A stretch of DNA of 64,000 bases from Dryomyza anilis (Eukaryota; Arthropoda; Insecta; Diptera; Dryomyzidae): the NCBI GenBank assembly GCA_951804985.1, contig OX638132.1:8909529-8973528 (forward strand), written 5' to 3'. Under the pieces are notes generated by a model. That model searched no databases. It worked only from the letters and a program-made list of their open reading frames with translations, and had not been told where the DNA came from. The translations under genes and the position numbers were made by a program. Below, piece by piece: positions 11,956-23,322 of this stretch (position 1 is its first letter; the number at the start of each line of letters is the position of its first letter).

Positions 11956-12681
11956 TGTTAATATATGTATCTCTAATCAACTAATCGCGTTTCGAAAATA
12001 ATCATTTTTTTAATGATTTTTTTGCAATGTTTGGAATATCCTTATTTTATTTTGCTTATTGAATATTTTGGTATACTTACTAGTTTTTCTATGGTTAAAT
12101 AATAATAACCATAGAAAAACTAGTAAGTATTCCAAAATATTCAATAAGCAAAATAAAATAAGGATATTCCAAACATTGAAAAAAAATCATAAAAAATCAT
12201 TAAAAAATCATTATTTTCGATACGGGAAAAATAATTATGTAAGCTGCGGAGGAAACGGATTGCTAATGATGCAGACATAGTAGTTATTTAAGAGATATAT
12301 ATATATTTATAATATATATTTTTTTCAACTTAAATTATATGTCAACGGGGTGCCTTAAAATAACGGTTTCCTTATCCCATCACAAAAATTTGCACTTTTT
12401 CTTCTTAATTTGACCATATTGAAATTTTCATGTATATTTGTATAGAATTCGTACAGGTAACGCCCGTCACAAAATGTGTAACACTCGTCGCAAGTTTTGA
12501 TACTTTATAAGTATGTGATTAAAGTAGCCATTGCAGAATTTTGTTATAGAGGGGAGAACTCTCATTATTAATGAAGTATTTGAGATATACTTAATCTCCA
12601 TAGTCCGATTATTTTAGCTAAAATGTAATACTTTGTAGAGTAAACTCTGTTTTTTGAAAAAGTACGTGTAACGACCGTCAC
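11306..12681 (+). repeat. Spaced GTAACGCCNGTCACA motif series
   Basis: Near-identical 15-mers start at 11306, 11474, 12457 and 12667, with a weaker GTAACACTCGTCGCA near 12477. The first pair is 168 bp apart and the last pair 210 bp. A long hairpin interrupts the series. All copies are in the same orientation. Confidence 0.6.
12025..12178. repeat. Near-perfect 72-bp inverted repeat
   Basis: Arms 12025-12096 and 12107-12178 are reverse complements with one mismatch, around a 10-bp AT loop. Flanking AATCATTTTT / AAAAATGATT words extend the pairing imperfectly. It is non-coding. It may be a hairpin MITE or the result of a recent inverted duplication; if transcribed it would form a long hairpin RNA. 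Confidence 0.85.
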
Positions 12682-12699
12682 AGCATTTAACTTAACATT

Positions 12700-13822
12700 T
12701 GTAGAAAGATATAGGACCTATTGCATAAGTTTTTTTATACATGCAAAAACCACCATAAGATCTATCCTCTGCATCTTAAAAATATATCTATCCTTTTTTA
12801 ATTATCAAATTGAAGATTCATGTCCATCTCTAATTCTTACGTTGTGAGACGCTCTGCTGTTATACAGCTCATTTTAATGACATGAGGTTACAACAAATGT
12901 ATTTCGATATATTTACTAGAAGATTCTAAACTTAAAATAATATTGTTAATTCGTTGCATTCTTATATGATTATTTATTTGCTACTTTTTTGCAATTAATT
13001 ACTATCTCATATTTATATACTATATTTAAAATATTGATGAGCCCTGGTCCCATGATATTGATGGTAACGTTTCATATTGCTATTGGGCCATATTAATAAC
13101 AAAAAGTATTTACTTTAAAGCAAGCCTACATTTTCAAAGCAAATCTTTTAGTTTATTTCAAAATTTTCAAAGTAATCGGTTAGTCCAACGTTTTTTTAAT
13201 GCCTACCAATTTCAAATATTATATTTTCGAAAATAAGCAAAAGGGTTTTAGCATAGAAATTGAAGCAAATGTGGAACATTTTGACAATTTCGAGCATTTG
13301 CTTCAAGTTTTGAGCAAATTCCATTTTTATTACCTCGTTTGTTTTTTTCTTTACATAGTATGTATTATAAAATTTAAAATTGTATAACTTCAACTTTATC
13401 AAACATAAATTTGAAGTAAAAATAAATATAAAAAACTAAATAGTCATTGAATACTGTCAAATTCGGAATATGGAATGTTATACGTTATTTAACATATGGC
13501 GTATGCCTTTAATTTTAAATAAAAACAATTTATCCCATAGTTGTTGCATAAACGCCTTCATAGACACTAAATACGTAATTTATTGTGAAATAAAGTCCAT
13601 TAAATGTTTCAAGAAATAATTCTCATTTTTTGTGTTTGCATCGCTGGATGTTCCCACATATTGCATTTTTGCTTACCCAATAGCAACATCACAGAGAATG
13701 CTAAATTATTTACATGCCAATCGAGTTGCAGCAAGATTAATGCAAAATCGTTTCTTCTTCTAAGACACTTAGGTAATCACCAAAGATGTATTCTAAATGA
13801 TTACCACGTCTGAGGGCGCTAC
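12700..13822. other. AT-rich intergenic DNA, no gene seen
   Basis: No convincing coding region is present. A reading frame at 13604-13813 begins with a hydrophobic stretch and has several cysteines, but it has no recognised family, splice context or promoter. Confidence 0.35.
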
Positions 13823-14395
13823 AACTACACTAAACCAAAAAGCGTAGTAAATACAACGAATTTGTTCATTAATCCGACAAAACAATTCATCAAATGTCAA
13901 TCGATGATCGCGTTCATCAATATTACGAATTGTGTTAATCAATCGAGATGGAGAGATTTTGAAGTGCAGTATACGTTAACGAATTCTATCTATTAAACTT
14001 CATTATATTGATAAATAATTTAATCAAATTTAAAGTCAAATTAATTAATGTATACAATATAATGTTCATTAAAATATAGTCATCAAACAGACGACATTTT
14101 TAATGGTTTTTTATTTTTGATAATAATTTCCTTTTTGTACTTTCATATTTTGTTCAGAATAAGAAACAGATTTATTCAAAACCAATTGAATCTATTTTGT
14201 CTTTTTTGTTTTCCGCATATTCTGTGCATGCTTGACTGCTTGAGGATCACGATTCGTAATATTTATAAACAGTAAATCAAAACTTTTAGTGCTTATACGT
14301 TATATTGATTAACTTGTTCGTCAATATAACGAAAACAGTTTGGTGTACGACGTTTGTCAATATTACGAACGATACTTTTTTCTGTGTACTGATCT
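13823..14395. repeat. Repeat with CGTTCATCAATATTACGAA words
   Basis: Words like TTCATCAATATTACGAAT and CGTCAATATAACGAAAA recur near 13910, 14310 and 14350 in alternating quality. The two edges (ACTACACTAAACCAAAAAG and, inverted, AGTACACAGAAAAAAGT) are weakly similar. This is probably a decayed non-autonomous element; borders are uncertain. Confidence 0.35.
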
Positions 14396-14999
14396 GTTGC
14401 ACGTCAATTGATCGGCCGACCAATTGAGCCATTTTGCCGACATCTGTTTAATAAAACATTTCATGAGGTTTTCAAATTAGAACTTTGAATTGTAAAACAT
14501 GACATACAAATACAAAAGTGTTTGTATTATATGTTCCGGGATTGCATTGGAAAATGTTAATCCTTTTGTGTGCATTTCGCGGCATTCGTCAGCTCAATTG
14601 CAAATGTTGGCGGATTGCAAAATTTGTGAACTATCGGTATTTCACAAATTGGCTCTGTGGTATAAGAAGCCACTTTTCATTGAATAGTTTTAGATCTAAA
14701 TATAGAAATGTTGTAGCATAACTGTTTCAATTAATGAGGTCTATTAATTATTTTTTCGTCGTTGCATTGGCATAAAATATAACGAAACAAAACTACATGT
14801 TTTAATTATAATTAATTATAATTATTATATTGTTACATATTTTAAAAAAGTAGAAAATTTTCATAATTGCATAAATTCATTAAAAAAAATATCACTACAA
14901 AAATCCAATTTGAGAAATATTATGTCATGTTATTAATTTGATATCAATTAAACCTGGCGATATCCTTCATTCGCACTACCTTATTTCTAATTACAATGA

Positions 15000-15350
15000 A
15001 TGCGTTCAAAAATAAAAAATCTCGATATGGGCACCGGAGTTTATGAAATAACATGTCAAATTTCCTATTTTTTCTAATTTCACACATTTATGCATTTTTG
15101 TAAATTTATTCAAGGACCACATAACCTTCAACTTATTTCTGATAATTATGATATAAATAAAAAAAATAATCCCGATATTGGCTTCGGACTTTGTGAACTA
15201 CTTCCAACTTATTTCTGATCACTATTAAAGTGGTCGAAAATAAAAAAATCATTCCAATATTGGCTCCAGGCATTGAGAAGTCAAATGTCAAAAATTCCCA
15301 AAATATTCTGCAAAATTTAAATTTTTTTACACATTTTTTAAAAACAACAC
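15000..15350 (+). repeat. Three degenerate direct repeats
   Basis: A unit with CGATATTGGC(T/A)(C/T)CGGA, then TTGTGAA, then TTATTTCTGAT recurs near 15024, 15172 and 15258, accompanied by AAAATAAAAAAATC. It looks like an old tandem array; no coding function is evident. Confidence 0.5.
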
Positions 15351-15453
15351 AAGAAGACATCTTTTAACGCATAATATGCATTAATATTTTCTTATTTCGT
15401 TTAGTCTAAAGTAATATACATAATATTCTTTAAAAAAAAATATTAATGTTCAC

Positions 15454-15534
15454 CATGTCGGTTGGTCAGACGGTTAGTCCTTTGGACTGCATTTCCAGTC
15501 GCTGTTTGGAATCATCGCTGGTTCAAACACCGCA
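15454..15534 (+). mobile_element. tRNA-like SINE head
   Basis: A-box-like TTGGTCAGACGGTTAGTC, a GACTG/CAGTC anticodon-like hairpin at about 15485-15500, and B-box-like GGTTCAAAC give a tRNA-like layout. Length and pairing are too degenerate for a working tRNA, and no poly-A or conserved body was identified. Confidence 0.4.
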
Positions 15535-15559
15535 CCGCAATTGCAATAATAAAAAATAT

Positions 15560-16680
15560 AAATTATTTTTCTATCCGAAAATAATTCCATAAAAGGACTA
15601 ACATTTCGCTAAATAAGTATATTTTTGTAGACCGTGTCATTTCAAAATGTTATAAAAAATACAATAAAAATTGGCTTAGGTGTGTATTAAAAAACATTCT
15701 TAAAATAAAATTTCTGTTGCAGGTTGCGACAACTTCATTCTGAAGAACTTGGTGGATTCCACAACCTCATGTATACAAATTTTAAGGTTGCCATAGACGA
15801 ATTAAACTTTATTAGTTATTACCACATCCCAAAAATTAGGTAGAGAAATTTTGCAGATTGCCGCAACAAATTTATTATTAGTCTTATATAAAAATATAAT
15901 CTGAAAAAGAACCGTTTGAATGTTAAAGTTTTAAATATTGGCTCACATTTAAATTGAATTATTTTTTTCTTTTATGGGTTTTCGTATCTTACAAAAATTT
16001 TAAGTTTAAAAAATGATATATCAAAAACCTCTACACACTAAATGCATTTTTTGTTATATACTTAATTAAAGGTCTCGAAAAATTATAAAAATATGCTGTT
16101 GAAAGTATTTTGTTTGGTTAATAAACAAAAAAAGTACCAAATATAGTAAAAACGATTTTGGCGGTTTTTAGAGGGTTTCAAAATTTTTTGTATTTTATTT
16201 TGTTTTGAAACTTTTCCTATGAAAGCATTTAGGTTAGGACATAACTTGCAAAAAAAAAATTGTATTATATTATTTTGCAGAAAAGTTTTCTCTCAAACAC
16301 GAGTTCTTTGTAACTTTTAACTGAATACTTTCAACGTTCAAGTTTTATAATTTTTCGAGTTCTTTACCAAAAAAAAAAAAAAAATCGCACTAATGGGGTA
16401 GACGTTACTTGTTGAAAGTAACCTCGGAGGTCCATTAAATGGGACAAATATATTAATCACAAAAACCTTTGCAACAATATATAAAACATAATGATCGGAC
16501 ATCGAATAAAGAAGCTATGACGAATAAACGAATTTTTTGCGGTTTTTGTCGGGCTCCAAAAAAATATCGTCTTTTGTTATTGACCCTTTTACGAGGTAAC
16601 TTTTCATTTTAGGACCTGACTTTTTTTTTTTTTTTTTGTATGGAGACCGACTCATGGAATAAATCTCCTTAATATCGCAC
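15560..16680. other. AT-rich intergenic DNA, no gene seen
   Basis: It contains homopolymer A/T runs. Phrases such as CGAAAAATTATAAAA (near 16076) and TTTTATAATTTTTCGAG (near 16344) form a loose inverted pair. No gene was recognised. Confidence 0.35.
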
Positions 16681-16682
16681 CT

Positions 16683-16885
16683 AAGGTTCTATCGATCGTA
16701 TTATGTGAAAGCCCATCGTCAACAGACTTATTGGACCTTATCAGTGCGGTTTCTGACATGGAAAGTCCAACATAGACCAAATTTTCACTTTACGCCAAAT
16801 CCTGCAACAGAGGCAGATCGACTAGAAAGCTTCCTTCGACAGTACGATAAGGAGTCGTTTATACGCCACCATGTCTGTTACTCTC
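16683..16885 (+). pseudogene. LINE reverse transcriptase fragment (broken)
   Basis: In the frame covering about 16727-16880 the translation reads GPYQCGF, then a stop, then HGKS-IDQIFTLRQIL and, after a second stop, a YDSxxR-like piece. These are the first reverse-transcriptase blocks of a non-LTR retrotransposon. It begins with TCTATCGATCGTATTATG followed by CCCATCGTCAACA, also found at 34430-34477, so both loci come from one LINE family. Compared with that copy, seven bases (ACTGAAG) are missing here. It is non-functional, with in-frame stops and no complete domain. Confidence 0.75.
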
Positions 16886-17484
16886 TTCAACAAGAGACAC
16901 ACTATCCTGCAAAGTTCTTGCTATTTGTTTTCACTCTGTTGTATTTCCAGATGCAGTCCTAGCGCTCCAACGTGTTGCAAACATGAAGTCAGGGACACAA
17001 CGTGTTGGCGGCAGTTCCCGATGAAGTATGTACAGATCGGAAAATGTCGACGAATCGTTGTGCAGAAGCCTTCGTGTAAATTGGCTGATTTTGTGTACTT
17101 AAATTGGTTAGCACAACTAAAAAATCCCGATGTCAATTGTATTCATTTGTTGTGTGAACTGATACGTAGTGTTTCTACAACTGAATCTGTCGAATGTTGA
17201 CAGAAATAAATAAATCGGTGACAACAAAACACAAAACCGGTTGTCCCAACCGATTCGTTCTCTGGGTGTAGCCTATCATTCGGTTTAGACCATGAGGCAC
17301 CCACTAGTGCTATAAATTTAAGGAATATCGGCTCAGTTATTTAGACTGAAAATCTGAAGAAACGGACAAACAAACCAACAAAGAGATTTATTATATTAAT
17401 AAGGCATATTGGAGAGGGACAAGTCTGTAAAGCGATGGAAAAACAGGCGGGATCAATCACAGGAATGTCGATAGAACCACAACC
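16886..17484. other. Unassigned sequence between two LINE remnants
   Basis: A frame through 16871-17200 has cysteine-rich stretches but no family resemblance. This may be further decayed LINE sequence. Nothing else was recognised. Confidence 0.3.
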
Positions 17485-17880
17485 TAAGTCCAGACATTAA
17501 CTTATGGCTGAGAAGACAATATGGTGTCTTAAACAACTACCAGACGCAATTCCTACCCTGTCATGGGGGTTATAGAAAGTATCTATATAAATTTGGTGTG
17601 GAAGGATCACCGACCTGCCTACGTGTGAAGCTAAGACGGAAGATCCAGAGCATGTGATCTTCCACTGCTGGTTTGAGTCGCAGAAAAAGCGCCTGGAGCA
17701 GATTTTAGAGGCAAAGGTGACGCCTCATAATATTGTGACTGAAATGCTGAAGTCAGAAGATAACTGAACTGAGGTCGATAAAAAAAAGAACGCAGTAGAA
17801 AAGAAGTTCGCATTTGCTGATCCCATCCCGCGAAAGAATACCTTAAGGCAGTTCCGCGGGGTCCTGTATGTTGAAAGAGG
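17485..17880 (+). pseudogene. LINE ORF2 C-terminal fragment (R1-like, frameshifted)
   Basis: From about 17493 the frame reads PDINLWLRR, NNYQTQFLPCHGG, YRKYLYKFGVEGSPTC. After a one-base frameshift near 17620 it continues CEAKTEDPEHVIFHC, a Cys-Cys-His-Cys knuckle (CX2C...HX4C) typical of the C-terminus of R1/LOA-type non-LTR retrotransposons. It ends in a stop near 17766. It belongs to a different family from the 16.7-kb and 34.4-kb remnants, which end in a KIQRLRWLGHVERM-type tail. It is inactive: truncated and frameshifted. Confidence 0.75.
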
Positions 17881-17889
17881 TGGTTTTAG

Positions 17890-19126
17890 TCGTTAGGATT
17901 CCGACATAACTGGCTAAGACGGTGCTCATCAGTATCTTTGGAAGATTTCCACCTCCCAACGTTGATAATTAAAAATATAGATAGACAGATATCTAGGATA
18001 TGATAGGATTTATATGTTGAATATGTAAATCCATAATAAAATCTGGTTATAACAATTATAAACAGAATGGTTTTCATAAGGAATATGAATAAATGTGACG
18101 TAATCTTACTGCAAAGTATCAGAATGAATATAACAAATGGTGTTTTTCATTAATAATACATAAATTCAACTAAAAAAAAGCCTACGACAGTTGACGTATG
18201 ACAAACGATGCTGACGTCCATTAATACGTCACACAATACGTTTAGGCATTCATTCAGCAACAGGATCGAACAAATGTTTGTGGTATACATGAGATTTTTA
18301 TATCTTTTTTTTTCAGTTCCGTTTCCATGGGCAAAATATATTTTTAATTTTTCAAAAAATTCAATTCATTTAATGGATTCGTTTGCGCCAAGTGCGCAGC
18401 GGTGTTTGGCAACTTCCGGAAGTATACGATAACTCCTCGATTTGAATTTCTAAAAATCGGTGGAACGTACAAGGTGCACGCATAATTATTACGACGACTG
18501 GCACTGCGACATTGTGTGAGTGCGGACTGCTGCCATTTAGAAAACTCATATGCGTGTGTGTATTACTCAGTGGGTAAGTGAAGTGTACATCACAAGTCAA
18601 TTAAAAAACAATAAAAAAAAACCGCAAGTAAATTAAAGTTCCTTGCGCGTTTGCACCGCACCGTTTTATGTTCTAATGAAAGCAAAATGTAAAGCGATTT
18701 TCATGTTGTTGCTTTGATTGTGGCGTCAGTGAAAACGTCGCCAACGAGAAGATCTGCTTTAACTTCGTAAAGCTTCTCCGCTCCGCGTACTGGCTGCTGA
18801 CAACAACAAATTTGCATCACCACGTCCCACAACGTTGTCTCTCCTCGTCCGATGTTGGGGTTGCTGTGTTTGTTGTTGGTATCATCTTCGCGTCGTCATC
18901 GTCAGTGGTGGCCGCTTCGTCCAATACGGCTGCCGCCACAGCCACCTCGACCACAAATGCTTTTGGCAATGTCGTCTCTCCTCGTCACCTCTTGTCATGT
19001 CAATTCAGTGCGAACGAAGGCAGGAGGCATTCAATCAAAATACGAGCGACTACAACAAAATCGCGATAGATCGCGCACGAAAACTGGTCAATCGGTCGGT
19101 ACACAGCGTCCAATCGTCGTCACACA
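17890..19126 (+). promoter_or_regulatory. Upstream region of the first Cyp307a gene
   Basis: The last about 700 bp before the TATA box (18.4-19.1 kb) are GC-richer than the surrounding DNA and rich in CGTCG and GCCGC words, as expected for a conserved enhancer or promoter-proximal region. No transposon was seen in it. Frames running through 18812-19235 overlap each other in three registers and look compositional. Individual factor sites cannot be assigned by eye. Confidence 0.4.
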
Positions 19127-19163
19127 TATAAAAGCCAATGCAAAGAACCAAAAGTGCTCAGTT
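19127..19163 (+). promoter_or_regulatory. Core promoter of the first Cyp307a gene (TATA + Inr)
   Basis: TATAAAAG at 19127-19134 is followed by an arthropod initiator TCAGTT at 19158-19163. The distance from the first T of TATA to the initiator A (19160) is 33 bp, optimal for TATA-dependent initiation. The predicted 5' leader is about 350 nt. The second Cyp307a gene has the same elements at identical spacing. Confidence 0.75.
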
Positions 19164-19511
19164 AAGAATTTTGGTAACTTGAAACAGGCGCAGACACCGC
19201 ACCGACTCGCACAGCACATTCGCCGAATTTGTTGAGGCACGCATTAAACGCAATATCGAAGAAAAAAAAAAAGGAATTTGACCAACACATTTTCAAAGAA
19301 GAAATTTTTTTATTTTTTTTTGTGTTTCTGCCAAAATCAACTCGCAGCAGTAACGCGCTTCAAAAGTGTAGTGTTTTTTCAAATCTACTAAAATTTTTAA
19401 CTAACCTCAGATAATACAGTAAAAAAATTGTTTTTTTTCTTTTAAAAACAATTTTAACAATTTTAAAATTTGAATTTAATTTTTGTGCAATTTTAAAAAT
19501 TAATTAAAAAC

Positions 19512-19950
19512 ATGGCGCTCGCACTGTGGCTTGTCCTGTCGTTAACTCTGACCCTGTTGCTGCTCTTCTCGTACGCACGCGTGCTCTACAATCACTGTCG
19601 CAAGGCAAAGCTCGTGATCACCACCACCACCTCCAACAGCAATAGCGGCAGCAAGAGCGCTGCGCAGACGCAAGTTGTGCGCGCCTACGGTCAAGCACCT
19701 GGCCCACTGCCCTGGCCCGTGCTGGGCAATCTTGCGTTGTTGGGCCGCTACAAGGCGCCCTTTGAGGCATTCACCGAACTGGCCAAAGAGTTTGGCGACG
19801 CGTACTCGCTAACGCTGGGCACCACACGTTGCCTGATCGTCAACAATTTGGAGCTGATACGTGAGGTGCTCAATCAGAATGGCAAATTCTTTGGCGGACG
19901 TCCTGATTTTCTGCGCTATCATAAGCTATTTGGCGGCGATCGCAATAACT
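19512..19950 (+). CDS. spok: Cyp307a copy 1, coding exon 1
   Basis: Starts at ATG 19512 (context AAAACATGG) and encodes residues 1-146 plus one base of codon 147. It contains the anchor, linker, proline hinge and the SLTLGTTRCLIVNN block. It ends FGGDRNN just before GTAAGT at 19951; reading on into the intron soon gives unrelated sequence. Confidence 0.93.
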
Positions 19951-22900
19951 GTAAGTTCAACTATTTTTTTGCACTCGATCGAATTTTTTACAGAATTCAA
20001 TTATTCAATACACCATAAAATGAATTCCATTTAAACCGTTATATTAAATTCGATTTGAATTTCTATCGAACATGAATTACAGAATATTAAGAACCTTGGA
20101 TTAAACGAATTTGTTAAATTTGATTTTTTTTTAAATAACTGCCATTTAGAAAATACAATTTGAAAAGTATAAAAGACATTGATTCTATTAAAACGACTAG
20201 TTCCATTCAAAAAATCAAATCTGTTTATAAATCGTCGTTGTAGAACGAAAAGTCACTAAATACATTTTTATGAAAAACTTAAATTTGGAGTTTATTGATT
20301 AATATTATAAAAAGTAATTGATGCATTTTTAAAGTTGAAATATCAATTGATAGATTAACATTTTCTTATCATGTGGTAAAATTGAGATCATCGTTTAAAA
20401 ATTGACAGATATATAAAGATTTTTGTAAATGAATATTTGGCATTTTGAAAATGTATTTGGTGACTTTTCGTTCAATAACGACGAAATATAGAATTTCAAA
20501 TACTAAAAAAAATTTCTAAAATTTGAAAAAATATATTGTATTTATTTGAAATAATAAGAAAAAAAAATTAAAAACCATTTAACTAACATTTTTTGAATAA
20601 TGATTAAGTCATTTCAATCTATTAAGTCATATCAATTAATTGCAGATTTTGCGGAACTGATCTGTCAATTATCCATAAAAAATATCTTCTACACAAAATA
20701 ATATTTTCATAATTGAAAATAATAGAAAATAATTATTTCGCGTAAACACAAATTTATTTTATTTGAAGAAAAAATCATTGACTTGAAACATTTTTTCGTT
20801 TATTTTGACTTCCTAAGTTTTTCTTTAAATAAATAAAATTAAGTGCCCATGCCGGCTAGCAGTTGAGAAAATATATCCTAGACATCGGTTACCAGATTCT
20901 CTTCTGCTTCCTTTCAGGAAGAGTAGCCCGGCAGGGTTTACATGTTACTTCGATCGGAGTAGAACTACTACATTTTATTTTATTTTTAGAATTCTTCTCC
21001 TCTACTTCGGCTTATTCTTCTTTTTAATAATTAACTACTACATTTTAATGAAATCTAAATTAATTTGAATCAACTCAATTTATGAAAAAATAAAATTTAA
21101 ATGCAAGAAAATAATTTGAAAGAACCAAGATTAGTATATCCAGGTAAAAATACCCTCAAATCCCATTAAAATTGTTTAAAGGGTCAATTATTGATTTAAT
21201 AGTATACAAAAAATAAATATTTTCACATAAATTCAATGGCAATGTCATGGTATTTTGTAGTATGTAATGGTATTTTCCGATTAAATTAATAATTTATCCA
21301 ATTGACTGGTTTTAATAGTAAAAAACTATTATTTATATATTTATATAGTGGAACCCAGTAACTCGTAAGAATGAATGTCAACCACCATGAATGGATTCGA
21401 TGGATGGTTAAAGTAGTTGCTTCGTATTTTCATCGAACTTCCATATGACGGCATTTTGGTGTTTCACATTCTTCTACATTATGTGCTATAAAAAGTACGA
21501 TTGTTTCTAGTAATATTTTTTTTTATTACTACCCAGCAAACCAAACAAAAATTTTCGAAACGATGTCGTATCAAATTGTCGTTTTCGATAATCTATAATG
21601 ATACGAAAACGAAAGGGTTTTCGATAAAAACGAACCTATCTAAAATGATATGATTGTTTTTGTCGTTATCGATATCGAGATGATATCATAAATGGATTTA
21701 TTTTCGATTTTCGAGAATTTGCTTCAAACCAAAACTCAAATATTTGCTAATTCATGGTTTTGAAATTTATAGAAATGGCTCACGCAACTACCGACTGCAG
21801 TGTATTTAATTTTTCAACCCTACTGCTTACTGTGTCCGATTTAAAACGGTTCTTTAAAATATTTAAATAAAAAAAATCCACTTAAATTTAGGAAAATAAT
21901 TTTATATATTTATGTATTATTCTATTATTATATTTTATTAAATTTGTCCACTGTACGTTCATTGCAGCGCTCGCCCTTTGCGACTGGTCGCAACTACAAC
22001 AAAAACGTCGCAATCTCGCGCGCCGCCACTGCTCTCCGCGCGACTCCTCTTCATTCTTTAACAAAATGTCCAACGTCGGCTGTTCCGAGATGCACGAGTT
22101 TATGGCCCAACTCGACGAGTCGCTAACGCCAGACCAGTCGTTCGCCATCAAACCGCTGATTCAGCAGACCTGCGCCAACATGTTCAGCCAGTACATGTGT
22201 TCGGTGCGTTTCGACTACGATGACGTCGACTTCCAGCAGATCGTCGAGCACTTCGACGAGATCTTCTGGGAGATTAATCAAGGCTATGCGGTTGACTTTT
22301 TGCCTTGGCTGGCGCCTCTCTACAAGCAGCACATCAAGAAGATCATCCACTGGTCGGGTAACATACGCAAATTCATCTTGGAGCGCATCATCATTGATCG
22401 CGAACAGCACATCGAAGTGGACGAGCCGGAGCGTGACTTTACCGATGCGCTGCTCAAGAGTCTGGCAGAGGATAAAAATGTTTCACGTGACACCATCATC
22501 TATATGCTGGAAGACTTCATTGGCGGACACTCGGCGGTCGGTAATCTGGTGATGCTGACGCTTGCCTACATTGCCAAAGATCCGCGGATTGGCACAAAAA
22601 TTCAGCAAGAGGTCGATGTTATCACCGGTTGTGGCGCACGCGCAGTAACGCTGTACGACATGGACGCAATGCCCTACACATTGGCCACGATCTTCGAGGT
22701 GTTGCGCTATTCGTCTTCGCCGATTGTACCGCACGTTGCCACAGAGGATGCAGTTATTGCCGGTTATGGGGTCACTACCGGTACCATTGTTTTCATTAAC
22801 AACTACAAGTTAAATACAAGCGCACAGTACTGGGAGCAGCCTGAGCTTTTTGAACCAGAGCGCTTTTTGGAAAAGTTTCCAGCGACTAATAACAGCAACA

Positions 22901-23322
22901 TGAACACCATCAAAGCGGATGCCAAAAGACGAAATTCCGAGGGCTCCGATTCGGGAGTCGAATTTGACCGTGAAACAACAACGCTTAATACTTCCGCATC
23001 CGACGGCGACATCATGGCGCACCGGAAGTCCTTCGAAACCCACTCGAATACAGCGGAGAACAGCAGCGAAAAGAGCGCCGAGGTACTGCGCCTCAAGAAA
23101 AACATTCCACATTTCTTGCCCTTTAGTATAGGTAAACGCACCTGCATCGGACAAAATTTGGTGCGTGGCTTTGGCTTCATTTTGCTGGCCAACCTACTGC
23201 AGAAATACGACATCAGCAGCAACGATCTGTCCACAATCCGCATGAATCCCGCATGCGTAGCACTACCGGCAAAGACGTTCCCACTAGTATTCACACCGCG
23301 CAAGGCTAAAGAGTTTGTCTGA
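19512..23322 (+). CDS. spok: Cyp307a-type ecdysteroidogenic cytochrome P450 (spook/spookier-like), complete
   Basis: The CDS joins 19512..19950 and 21968..23322 (597 aa). The phase-1 junction uses donor GTAAGT and acceptor TTGCAG. Features in order: N-terminal membrane anchor (about residues 5-22), Ser/Thr/Asn-rich linker, hinge APGPLPWPVLGNL, atypical I-helix FIGGHSAVGN (330-339) lacking the usual acid-threonine pair, K-helix EVLR (390-393), PERF (443-446), and haem loop FSIGKRTCIG with Cys539. A hydrophilic stretch of about 75 residues between PERF and the haem loop makes the protein longer than typical P450s. Members act in the endoplasmic reticulum in the early 'black box' converting 7-dehydrocholesterol towards ketodiol in ecdysone synthesis. 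The intron and the proximity to alpha-Cat favour spookier (Cyp307a2) over the intronless Drosophila spook; orthology among paralogs is inferred. A possible AATAAA is at 23737. Confidence 0.92.
20231..20487. mobile_element. Short TIR element in the Cyp307a intron
   Basis: The left end ATCGTCGTTGTAGAACGAAA-AGTCACTA and the right end TGACTTTTCGTTCAATAACG-ACGAAAT are inverted repeats with a few mismatches. They resemble the ends of the 923-bp element at 41083-42005 (CGTCGTTCAGTGAAAAGTC). It is non-coding. Confidence 0.6.
21139..21350. mobile_element. MITE, CACCCAG group, worn ends
   Basis: The interior matches 62818-63036 closely, including CCCTCAAATCCCATT, TTAATAGTATACAAAAAATA, ATGGCAATGTCATGGTATTT and TAGTAAAAAACTATTATTTA. 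The terminal CACCCAGAAAAA is reduced to CCAGGTAAAAA on the left and missing on the right. The same orientation as the copy in the intron of Cyp307a copy 2 is notable. Confidence 0.75.
21968..23322 (+). CDS. spok: Cyp307a copy 1, coding exon 2
   Basis: Begins after TTGCAG at 21967. The split codon T|CG gives Ser147, then LALCDWSQLQQKRRNLARRH, characteristic of the P450 C-helix (WxxxR-like). The frame is open to TGA at 23320-23322. It carries the I-helix, ExxR, PERF and haem motifs. The internal ATG at 22066 is not the start. Confidence 0.93.

Larger units (their letters stand above)
19951..21967 (+). other. Intron of Cyp307a copy 1
   Basis: 2,017 bp, AT-rich, GT-AG. It hosts a 257-bp TIR element (20231-20487) and a CACCCAG-group MITE remnant (21139-21350). 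A GATATCGA/ACGAAAACGA-rich patch at 21550-21720 was not identified. Confidence 0.85.

Noticed and set aside
18812..19235. Three overlapping ORFs just upstream of the first Cyp307a gene
   Set aside because: Their ends cross the core promoter, they overlap in three frames, and none has a family match; treated as promoter-proximal sequence.
22066..22068. ATG as the start of a separate 418-aa P450
   Set aside because: The frame is continuous with the acceptor at 21967, and the 33 preceding residues are typical P450 sequence joining exon 1 in phase.
22123..23303. Minus-strand and frame-shifted ORFs across Cyp307a exon 2
   Set aside because: They mirror the codon bias of the real plus-strand exon, which carries all P450 motifs.
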